This document shows positions 1 through 6,688 of a stretch of 18,418 nt of DNA, piece by piece. This DNA is from Candidatus Saccharimonadota bacterium (GTDB lineage Bacteria; Patescibacteria; Saccharimonadia; Saccharimonadales; Nanosyncoccaceae). The DNA is taken from the NCBI GenBank assembly GCA_017429465.1, contig JAFROU010000017.1, positions 1 to 18,418 on the forward strand. The letters run 5' to 3'. The position numbers were made by a program, and so were the translations under genes. Every line of letters starts with the position of its first letter. The first letter of the stretch is position 1. The notes under the pieces were generated by a model. It did no database searches. It had not been told where the DNA came from and saw nothing but the letters and a program-made list of their open reading frames with translations.

Positions 1-1949
1 CACTTTCTGGACCAGTTTTGATTTTGGCTGGCGCAGGTTCTGGAAAAACTAAAACTCTCACTCACCGCATTGCTAATCTAATTATTCACGGCATTAACCC
101 AACCGTAATTCTTGCTGTTACCTTTACAAATAAAGCCGCTAAAGAAATGCGTGATCGTTTGTGGTGTTTAATCGATGGAAACACCGGCGAAGCACCGCGT
201 TCATTCATGCCATACATGGGCACATTCCATGGTATTTGCGTCAAGATTCTACGTCAAGAAGCCGAAGCCGCTAAACTTAGTCGCAATTTTACAATCTACG
301 ACACTGACGATCAGGTTTCACTTATTAAGCGTGTCATTAAAGAACTAAAAATTGACGATAAGTCACTAAAACCAAAGTCTATCCAATCTATCATCAGTAA
401 ATGCAAAAACGAGGGCACTTCGCCAGACGAATATGCTGCCGGTGCTTTATATCCAAATCAAAAAAATATTGCAAAGATTTACAAACGTTATGAAAAAGAC
501 AAACGTGACGCCGAAGCCTTAGATTTTGATGATTTGTTGCTTGAGGTTGTTCGTTTATTTACTGACCATCCAGAAGTGCGCACTAAATGGCGAGATCGTT
601 TTAAACATATTTTAATCGACGAATATCAAGATACTAATTCGGTGCAATATCGATTGATCAAACTTCTAGTTAATGACCAAAATAATATTTGCGTGGTTGG
701 TGATGACTGGCAATCAATTTATTCTTGGCGCGGCGCTGATTTTACCAACATTCTGAATTTCGAAAGAGATTTTCCTGGCGCCAAAGTTATTAAACTAGAA
801 CAAAACTATCGTAGTACTGGCAATATTTTGGCTGCCTCACAAAAAATTATTAACGAGAATAAAACTCGTACCGAAAAAACCTTATTTACGGAAGCTGGTA
901 AAGGTGACCCAGTCACAATTGAAGCTCTGCGCGACGAAACTGAAGAAGCGAGTTTCGTAGCTAGAACCATTCTCAAAATGAAAAGACAGCACCCGAATTT
1001 CTCTGACTTTGCTGTACTATATCGCACTAATGCACAATCATACGCTTTTGAAAAATCCTTCATCAATTATCGCATTCCATACAAAATCATTGGTGGTGTA
1101 CGCTTCTATGATCGCAAAGAGGTTAAAGATGTCCTTGCGATTTTGAAATTACTCGTCAACCATCGTGACTATGTCAGCCTGGAACGCATTACTCATAATA
1201 TTCTTTCCGGAATTGGCGAAGCAAGCTTACAAAAAATCATTACATTTCTCAGTCTAGACGATAGCAAAGATCCAATTTTAAATCCGGAGTTACTACCGCT
1301 TCTTTCACCAAAAGCTAGGACCTCGCTTACGCGCTTAGTTAATTATTTAAAAACTACCGACCTCACTTCATCGCCATCAGAAATTATTGAAAAGACTATA
1401 AACTATTTTGATTTTGAAACGCTTTTGAATGATGGTACTATATCAAGCGAAGATCGGCTTAGTAACTTAGCTGTTCTAGCCGATAATGCCGGACAATACG
1501 AAACGCTGGATGATTTTCTGGCCGATGCGTCTTTAATGTCTAGTGCCGATGAAACAACGGCCAAAAATTCTGTCACTCTAATGACTTTACATGCTGCCAA
1601 GGGTTTGGAGTTTCCAGTCGTCTTTATGGTTGGCATGGAAGATGGTCTATTTCCAAGTTCTCGATCAGAAAGCGAAGCCAATCTTGAAGAAGAGAGACGC
1701 CTAGCCTATGTCGGAATGACGCGTGCCATGCAAGATTTATTCTTGACCTACGCTCAATCACGTTACGCCTTTGGCGGACGTAGCTATTCAATGCCATCGC
1801 GCTTTTTAATGGAGCTTGGGTACAACCCATATGGCAGTGCTGGATATAATGATGCCTATGACGATGACGCTGATGGATTTAAAGATTATGATCCATTTGA
1901 GTCAGATGTTGACCCATTTCCATCAGACGACCTTCCATTTTACGATTGA
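1..1949 (+). CDS. uvrD: UvrD/PcrA/Rep-family superfamily 1A DNA helicase (5' partial)
   Basis: This is an ATP-dependent 3'-5' DNA helicase of the UvrD/PcrA/Rep type, acting in repair and replication restart. The reading frame is open from base 3 and reads LSGPVLILAGAGSGKT, so the true start lies before the window; about 20-25 residues including the Q motif are missing. Motifs in order: Walker A GAGSGKT (30-50), TFTNKAAKEMR, GTFHGI, motif II DEYQD (about 618), motif III GDDWQSIYSWRGAD, motif IV QNYRST, motif V TLHAAKGLEFPVVF and motif VI RRLAYVGMTRA. The visible 648 codons fit the family length. After PSRFLMELG the protein ends in a short acidic tail of about 40 residues containing three PF-type motifs (YDPF, VDPF, DLPF), not the usual PcrA Tudor-like RNA-polymerase-binding domain. 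The choice among uvrD, pcrA and rep cannot be made from sequence alone. No terminator is visible before the next promoter. Confidence 0.95.
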   Translation, partial: LSGPVLILAGAGSGKTKTLTHRIANLIIHGINPTVILAVTFTNKAAKEMRDRLWCLIDGNTGEAPRSFMPYMGTFHGICVKILRQEAEAAKLSRNFTIYDTDDQVSLIKRVIKELKIDDKSLKPKSIQSIISKCKNEGTSPDEYAAGALYPNQKNIAKIYKRYEKDKRDAEALDFDDLLLEVVRLFTDHPEVRTKWRDRFKHILIDEYQDTNSVQYRLIKLLVNDQNNICVVGDDWQSIYSWRGADFTNILNFERDFPGAKVIKLEQNYRSTGNILAASQKIINENKTRTEKTLFTEAGKGDPVTIEALRDETEEASFVARTILKMKRQHPNFSDFAVLYRTNAQSYAFEKSFINYRIPYKIIGGVRFYDRKEVKDVLAILKLLVNHRDYVSLERITHNILSGIGEASLQKIITFLSLDDSKDPILNPELLPLLSPKARTSLTRLVNYLKTTDLTSSPSEIIEKTINYFDFETLLNDGTISSEDRLSNLAVLADNAGQYETLDDFLADASLMSSADETTAKNSVTLMTLHAAKGLEFPVVFMVGMEDGLFPSSRSESEANLEEERRLAYVGMTRAMQDLFLTYAQSRYAFGGRSYSMPSRFLMELGYNPYGSAGYNDAYDDDADGFKDYDPFESDVDPFPSDDLPFYD

Positions 1950-1971
1950 CCTGTCTTTTTTACGTCATATT

Positions 1972-1980
1972 TGTTATAAT
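1972..1980 (+). promoter_or_regulatory. Extended -10 promoter of the G5-domain gene
   Basis: TGT followed by a perfect TATAAT (1975-1980) forms an extended -10 element. No good -35 lies at 16-18 bp; a TTGACC at 1946-1951 is 23 bp away, probably too far. With +1 seven bases after the hexamer, transcription would start near 1987, leaving about 3 nt before the ATG at 1990 and no room for a Shine-Dalgarno sequence. Confidence 0.65.
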
Positions 1981-1989
1981 TAATCTTAC

Positions 1990-3069
1990 ATGAGACTATT
2001 TTCCAACAAATTTGACCGGTCTCTAATTATTCTTGCCGTCTTATCGGTAGGTATGCTTTTTGCATGCTTCCTAGAATCCATGCCGACCACCTTTGCTGAA
2101 AATGAAGAAACTGAAATCGTTGCTAACTCTGAATGGCATTTTGTGACCATTTTTGATAAGGGCGAGAGATTGACCATTAGAACTAAGGCTCTAACGGTAA
2201 AGGATACTTTGGATCGTCTTAAAATCACCGTTGATGAAGCCGATACAATTGAACCAGGATTAGATAGTGAGATTGACATGGATAATTTCTTCGTCAATAT
2301 TTATCGTGCTCGCCCAGTTATGGTACTCGACGGCGCGGTTAATAAATATATTATGACTTCTAAACACGAAGTGCGTGACATTGCTAAAGCAGCCGGCATT
2401 ACAATTTATGATGGCGACGAAGTTACAGCAGTGATGAATTCTCAATTTCTAGAAGCAGGTGTGGCAGAAGTCTATCAAGTCGTTCGCAACGGTGGCCGCA
2501 CCTTAACTGTTGAAGAAGACATTCCGTTTAGCCAACAAACAGTTAAAGATTACACTATCGGCGCTGGTAACAGTAAGGTGCTGCAACTCGGAGAAATCGG
2601 TAAAAAGACTTCAGTCTATCGTATTGAATACATCGATGGACAAGAAGTTTTACGCGAACTAGTCTCTTCAACGGTTACTCGCGAAGCTGTTCCGCGCATT
2701 GTTGCGGTAGGTGCCAATCCAATTGAAATGAAGCCACTCACTAAAGCTATGGGTCGCAATCGCTACACCATTAACGGCATCGAGCGCCAAGAAACCTACT
2801 ACGACTTAAATATGGGTAGAGTAATGCAAAATGCCAAAAACTGGAGTGGCTGTAGCCACACTGGACACTACTCAGTCCGTGCGGATGGAGTTAAAGTTGA
2901 TGATGATGGCTACGTTCTTGTTGCCGCAAATCTTAATTACTACCCACGCTGCTCAGTAGTCCAAACCTCACTTGGGCAAGGCAAAGTTTACGATACCGGC
3001 TCGTTTGCTACCGCTAACCCACAACAATTCGATATTGCTACTGACTGGACTCACAGAAACGGAGTCTAA
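1990..3069 (+). CDS. Secreted or membrane-anchored DUF348/G5/3D-like protein (YabE/RpfB-like)
   Basis: Probably an envelope or peptidoglycan-associated protein of the YabE/RpfB kind. An N-terminal hydrophobic segment (residues about 11-29) is followed by TTFAEN, a possible signal peptidase site after A36. LFAC at 23-26 is a poor lipobox because of Phe at -2. Next come one or two DUF348-like repeats (about 50-150), a G5-like region with the pattern VRNGGRTLTVEEDIP...YRIEYIDGQEVLRE (about 160-235), and a C-terminal stretch resembling a degenerate 3D barrel, with KVYDTGSF near residue 330 in the place of the family's ADTG and Asn where the first Asp is expected. No lysozyme-like Rpf catalytic domain is present. 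The mature part has exactly two cysteines, both in the C-terminal domain. Its stop overlaps the ksgA start by one base (TAATG), so the two are probably translationally coupled. Its own transcript appears near-leaderless. Confidence 0.85.
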   Translation: MRLFSNKFDRSLIILAVLSVGMLFACFLESMPTTFAENEETEIVANSEWHFVTIFDKGERLTIRTKALTVKDTLDRLKITVDEADTIEPGLDSEIDMDNFFVNIYRARPVMVLDGAVNKYIMTSKHEVRDIAKAAGITIYDGDEVTAVMNSQFLEAGVAEVYQVVRNGGRTLTVEEDIPFSQQTVKDYTIGAGNSKVLQLGEIGKKTSVYRIEYIDGQEVLRELVSSTVTREAVPRIVAVGANPIEMKPLTKAMGRNRYTINGIERQETYYDLNMGRVMQNAKNWSGCSHTGHYSVRADGVKVDDDGYVLVAANLNYYPRCSVVQTSLGQGKVYDTGSFATANPQQFDIATDWTHRNGV

Positions 3070-3833
3070 TGAAAAATAATAAATCGCTCGGCCAACACTG
3101 GCTAAAAAACCGTGAGATTCTAGACGAGATTGCTTTTTTAAGTCTACCAGAAGGGAGGGAAGCTGATCTTTGCGTAGAAATAGGACCAGGTCTTGGTACA
3201 CTTACCTCCTCACTATTAAAAAACTATCCAGAAGTTGTTGCTGTTGAGTACGATGAAAACCTTGCGCGCAATCTGCCTAAGTCTTTTCCGGGGAAAAACC
3301 TTCAAGTCTTTAACGAAGATATCTTGAAGTTTGATTTTAATACAATTAAAATACCATTTACTGTAGCCGGAAATATCCCATATTACATTACTTCGCCTAT
3401 TATCCAAAAATTGCTTTATCTTAATCCGCAACCTTTGCAAATTGCACTCTTAATTCAAAAAGAAGTAGCTGAAAGAATTGCGGCTGGTGCTGGCGACCAT
3501 ACCGTATTGTCATTAACCGTACAAAATCGCGCTGAAGTCGCGCTTGGTCCAGTAGTAAAGAAAGACCAATTTACGCCACCACCAAAAGTTGATAGCAGAG
3601 TAATTGTTTTAACACCGAAAAAACCTACCGTGTCTGAAAATGTCATTGAATTAGCTAAGATTGGTTTTAAAAATCCACGCAAAAAACTGACCGCCAATCT
3701 TTCTAGTTTGGGCCTTAAAAAAGACGAGCTAGCCAGTTTACTTGAAAAAAATGGCATCAACCCTAGCGCTAGACCAGCCGAGCTGAAGCTAAAAGATTGG
3801 GAAATACTTGCGAAAAATTTGCATAAGCGTTAA
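3069..3833 (+). CDS. ksgA: 16S rRNA (adenine(1518)-N6/adenine(1519)-N6)-dimethyltransferase
   Basis: KsgA/RsmA uses S-adenosylmethionine to dimethylate two adjacent adenines in the 3' hairpin of 16S rRNA, a late quality-control step in 30S assembly. The start SLGQHWLKN matches the family's SLGQ(H/N)FL. SAM-binding motif I is EIGPGLGTL (residues 37-45), the catalytic motif IV is NIPYYI (102-107), and the C-terminal part has FTPPPKVDSRV, also conserved in the family. The 254 residues are slightly shorter than the E. coli enzyme, as is common in small genomes. The ATG shares a base with the upstream stop, and GGAG eight bases before it can act as the ribosome binding site. The stop codon overlaps the -10 hexamer of the next gene. 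Confidence 0.95.
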   Translation: MKNNKSLGQHWLKNREILDEIAFLSLPEGREADLCVEIGPGLGTLTSSLLKNYPEVVAVEYDENLARNLPKSFPGKNLQVFNEDILKFDFNTIKIPFTVAGNIPYYITSPIIQKLLYLNPQPLQIALLIQKEVAERIAAGAGDHTVLSLTVQNRAEVALGPVVKKDQFTPPPKVDSRVIVLTPKKPTVSENVIELAKIGFKNPRKKLTANLSSLGLKKDELASLLEKNGINPSARPAELKLKDWEILAKNLHKR

Positions 3834-3836
3834 AAT
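3808..3836 (+). promoter_or_regulatory. Promoter TTGCGA-N17-TAAAAT of the proline-rich protein gene
   Basis: TTGCGA (3808-3813) and TAAAAT (3831-3836) are separated by exactly 17 bp. The element lies inside the 3' end of ksgA and the -10 covers its stop codon. Predicted +1 is near 3843, giving a leader of about 32 nt. The same motif pair and spacing recur before metG and rplY. Confidence 0.5.
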
Positions 3837-3857
3837 TATACATATGCTATCTAAAAA

Positions 3858-3864
3858 GGGAGGT
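3858..3864 (+). promoter_or_regulatory. Shine-Dalgarno GGGAGGT
   Basis: A strong purine-rich site complementary to the 16S rRNA tail sits 10 nt before the ATG at 3875 and fixes that start. It contrasts with the genes in this window that have no such site. Confidence 0.75.
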
Positions 3865-3874
3865 AAAAAAATAA

Positions 3875-5164
3875 ATGAGTCCTGAGAATGTCAATCCTAA
3901 TCCACCAGCTGCTGGTCCTGCACCAGATCCAGCTGCTCCAGTTACACCTCCAATAGCGCCTGTTGCACCGGCACCAACACCTGCTCCGGCTCCTGAACCA
4001 GCCCCAGCTCCAACCTCCCCGGAGCCAGCTGCCCCAGCCAGCCCAGCACTTAGTGAAGCACCTTCTCCAGAAGAATTAACTGCTTCTCTCTCAGCCGACC
4101 TCTCTAATTTAACTGCCGCTGACCTAGCGGAAGCTACGCCAGAATCAATGGGTATAAATAAAGATGGCACCCCAACTAATCCAACGACTGCTGCTGTAGT
4201 AGCACCGGAAACTCCAGCTGCTGATTCAGGTTCAGAGATACCAACCGAAGTCCCTACCGATACTACTGGTCCAGCTACTGCCGGTCCTGCCGCTGGCCCA
4301 GGTTTAACCACCACTAACGAATTTGATCCTCAACCAATGCCAGAACCAAAAGAACCAACCCCAAAGGAGCCAATCAAACCAGCCGCTCCAGTTCCAGGTT
4401 CAATTGGTAGTGCAATCTCTGGTCCAAAAGAGAAGAAAGCTGACGACATTCCAGATCTTCCAGAAGAGCCAGTCGCGATGGCGCCGAACCCATTTACTCA
4501 ATCTAGCCAACCTAAGCGCCAACGTCGTAGCACAGTTGTGCTTCTAGCAATTATGGGCGTGCTCGTTCTTGCTGCTGGTGGGTACTTTGTTTGGCAATAC
4601 CTAGATGGCAGTGGTCATGTCAATAATGGTGGCAGTAGTAATAATAACAGTGGTAATAACAACGGTAATAACAACTCTTCAGACAAGAAATCGGAAGAAA
4701 AGAAGGAAGAGGAAAAGAAGGAAGAGGAACAAAAACCAGTTGCATCTACAATTCTTACCTGCAACCGCGCCATTACAGAAGAAGAAACATTAGCTCTCTA
4801 TTCTAATCCGACCGAGGCCAGCTATGTGCTTGAATTTAACTACGCAGCAGGCACCACACCTGTCGTTTCTAAAGAGATGACCATCACCTATGTAGATGAA
4901 ACGGCCGCCAAAGCTGGAGCCGAAACTGTCAAAGATGCTATCAACGAAGAATTGGTTGATTCAAATATTACAGTTGATGCTTCTGAACCAACGGTCAACG
5001 GCAATGTAGTTACATTGTCATTCTCCACTACTGCGGATAATCCATTCTCAGCTGCTAATTCATCGTTCTTCGATCTAGACGGAATTACTGCTGATAACAT
5101 GTCACTTGATTCCATCAAGACCACACTTGATGGCAACAACGGTTTTATCTGCACTGCTAGCTAA
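3875..5164 (+). CDS. Proline-rich single-pass membrane protein with extracytoplasmic C-terminal domain
   Basis: I do not recognise a named family. Residues 1 to about 210 are rich in Pro, Ala, Thr and Glu with PAP/PEP runs and are predicted to be disordered. A positively charged QPKRQRRS precedes one transmembrane helix (about 219-243), so the N-terminal half is probably cytoplasmic and the C-terminal half outside. After the helix come a Gly/Asn/Ser-rich linker (about 245-268), a Lys/Glu-rich charged stretch (about 269-285) and a folded-looking alpha/beta domain (about 290-429). The only two cysteines, C296 and C426, sit at the two ends of that domain and could form a disulfide. The domain's general look recalls DUF1307 (YehR-like) lipoproteins, but that is weak. 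A strong Shine-Dalgarno fixes the start and a hairpin terminator follows the stop. The function is unknown; an envelope or attachment role is only a guess. Confidence 0.85.
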   Translation: MSPENVNPNPPAAGPAPDPAAPVTPPIAPVAPAPTPAPAPEPAPAPTSPEPAAPASPALSEAPSPEELTASLSADLSNLTAADLAEATPESMGINKDGTPTNPTTAAVVAPETPAADSGSEIPTEVPTDTTGPATAGPAAGPGLTTTNEFDPQPMPEPKEPTPKEPIKPAAPVPGSIGSAISGPKEKKADDIPDLPEEPVAMAPNPFTQSSQPKRQRRSTVVLLAIMGVLVLAAGGYFVWQYLDGSGHVNNGGSSNNNSGNNNGNNNSSDKKSEEKKEEEKKEEEQKPVASTILTCNRAITEEETLALYSNPTEASYVLEFNYAAGTTPVVSKEMTITYVDETAAKAGAETVKDAINEELVDSNITVDASEPTVNGNVVTLSFSTTADNPFSAANSSFFDLDGITADNMSLDSIKTTLDGNNGFICTAS

Positions 5165-5176
5165 GCTAAGTAAACT

Positions 5177-5208
5177 AAATACCATCTTCTTGCGAAGGTG
5201 GTATTTTT
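5177..5208 (+). terminator. Rho-independent terminator after the proline-rich protein gene
   Basis: A 13-bp stem (5177-5189 with 5194-5206, one G-U pair) closes a TTGC loop and is followed by TTTTT. It ends transcription 13 bases after the stop. Its loop and 3' arm lie on the metG promoter: the -35 TTGCGA starts in the loop. Confidence 0.85.
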
Positions 5209-5218
5209 GTTGTAAAAT
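5190..5218 (+). promoter_or_regulatory. metG promoter TTGCGA-N17-TAAAAT, embedded in the terminator
   Basis: TTGCGA (5190-5195) and TAAAAT (5213-5218) are 17 bp apart. Predicted +1 falls at 5225, the A of the metG ATG, so the mRNA would be leaderless. There is no Shine-Dalgarno before the ATG; the preceding bases belong to the -10 region and discriminator. Confidence 0.55.
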
Positions 5219-5224
5219 AATTCT

Positions 5225-6643
5225 ATGTCAAAAGTATATATCACCACAGCAATACCATACGTTAACGGTGCTCCGCACATTGGACACGCCATGGACTATC
5301 TTTTGTCCGATACCTATTCACGTTATCGTAAAGCTATGGGTGATGAGATTCGCTTTCAAGCAGGCACTGATGAACATGGCAACAAAGTCTACAGTAAGGC
5401 TTTAGCTTCTGGACTTGGCGTACAAGAATATGTTGATCAAAATGCACAAAAGTTTAAAGATTTCATCAAAAAACTTGGCGTAGAATACACAGATTTTATC
5501 CGCACTACCGACAAAGACCACGAACGTCGTTGCCAAGAGATTTGGAAAAAACTCAGCCCGCATATTTATTCTGCTAGTTATGAAGGATGGTATTGTGAAG
5601 GATGTGAAGGGTTTGTCACACAAAAAGAATACGACGAAACTAATGGCGTCTGCCCAGATCACCAAAAACCGTATCAAAAGCTTTCAGAAACTAACTATTA
5701 TCTTCGCATCTCCGATTTTAAAGATCAAATCCGTGCTGCCATTGAGAATGACGAGCTATTAATCTTACCAGATTTTCGCAAAAAAGAAATTCTAAACTTA
5801 CTTGAAGACACACCAGATGTTTCCATCTCTCGTCCACGCAAAAATCTTTCGTGGGGTGTGCCAGTTCCTGGTGATGATTCGCAAGTCATGTACGTCTGGA
5901 TTGATGCGCTTGCTAACTATATTACGGTTCTAGGCTATCCAGATCAAGATATTTCAGAGTGGTGGCCAGCTACTGTGCAATTTGTCGGCAAGGATATTTT
6001 GCGTTTTCATGCCATCATTTGGCCAGCCATTTTACTTGGTATCGGTCTTCCACTCCAGCACACCTTGACCTCACATGGTCACGTTCTAGCTGGCGGACAG
6101 AAAATGAGTAAATCAATCGGCAACGTGGTTGATCCAATTGAAGTCTTGGATAAACACGGCCTAGACGCTTTTCGGTATTTCTTCCTGCGTCACATTGATA
6201 CGTTTGCTGATTCTGATTTCACTTGGGAAAAATATGAAAATGCCTACAATAACGAACTTGCTAATGACCTAGGTAACCTCGTTCAACGTCTTGCAACTAT
6301 GGCTAAAAAGAACGAGTTTAAATTCAAGAAGACAAAAGTTATATTTGATAAAGAATATATTGAATTAATGGATGCCCTCCAATTCAGTAAAGCACTGGAT
6401 TATGTTTGGGATAAGATTCAAACCATTAATAAACAAATTGATGAAACTAAACCATGGGAGCTAGCTAAAAAAGGTGAGACTAAAAAACTTGAACAAACTC
6501 TCCAAAGTCTTATCAGCGATTTAGTAAATGCCAATAATATGCTAAGTCCATTCCTACCGCACGCTTCTAAAATGATTAATGATGTTTTCTTAGCAAAAGA
6601 AATTGCTCCACCAAAAACCCCGCTTTTCCCAAAAGGTGAATAA
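5225..6643 (+). CDS. metG: Methionyl-tRNA synthetase
   Basis: This class I aminoacyl-tRNA synthetase charges tRNA-Met and initiator tRNA in the cytoplasm. Visible features are the HIGH motif (residues 18-21) in AIPYVNGAPHIGH, the KMSKS loop at 293-297, and a single zinc knuckle C124-x2-C127...C143-x2-H146 followed by the family's ETNYYLRISDF. The anticodon-binding helical domain follows and includes KPWELAK. At 472 residues it is the short form: no C-terminal EMAPII/Trbp111-like tRNA-binding extension is present. The start codon lies 6 bases after the -10 hexamer, so translation probably begins on a leaderless mRNA. A bidirectional terminator follows the stop. The gene lies about 1.4 kb after ksgA, which may reflect an ancient metG-tatD-rpfB-ksgA cluster. 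Confidence 0.96.
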   Translation: MSKVYITTAIPYVNGAPHIGHAMDYLLSDTYSRYRKAMGDEIRFQAGTDEHGNKVYSKALASGLGVQEYVDQNAQKFKDFIKKLGVEYTDFIRTTDKDHERRCQEIWKKLSPHIYSASYEGWYCEGCEGFVTQKEYDETNGVCPDHQKPYQKLSETNYYLRISDFKDQIRAAIENDELLILPDFRKKEILNLLEDTPDVSISRPRKNLSWGVPVPGDDSQVMYVWIDALANYITVLGYPDQDISEWWPATVQFVGKDILRFHAIIWPAILLGIGLPLQHTLTSHGHVLAGGQKMSKSIGNVVDPIEVLDKHGLDAFRYFFLRHIDTFADSDFTWEKYENAYNNELANDLGNLVQRLATMAKKNEFKFKKTKVIFDKEYIELMDALQFSKALDYVWDKIQTINKQIDETKPWELAKKGETKKLEQTLQSLISDLVNANNMLSPFLPHASKMINDVFLAKEIAPPKTPLFPKGE

Positions 6644-6671
6644 AAAAAGTGCGCCTTGAAGCGCACTTTTT
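6642..6671. terminator. Bidirectional Rho-independent terminator between metG and the MIP gene
   Basis: The stem GTGCGC (6649-6654)/GCGCAC (6661-6666), with loop CTTGAA, is flanked by seven A on the left and TTTTT on the right. The symmetrical layout suits both converging genes. It begins within the metG stop codon and ends 17 bases from the end of the leftward gene. Confidence 0.88.
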
Positions 6672-6688
6672 AGCACTTATCGTTTGGA

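Noticed and set aside
2056..2067. Lipobox in the G5 protein (LFAC, C26)
   Set aside because: Phe at -2 is unusual and a plausible signal peptidase I site (TTFA) follows at residue 36; a lipoprotein is possible but not supported enough to call.
3847..4314. Long minus-strand ORF opposite the proline-rich gene, Gly/Ala/Val-rich
   Set aside because: It is the mirror of Pro/Ala codons (CCA/GCT read as TGG/AGC-type codons in another frame); it has no Shine-Dalgarno and the plus-strand gene has a promoter, ribosome site and terminator.
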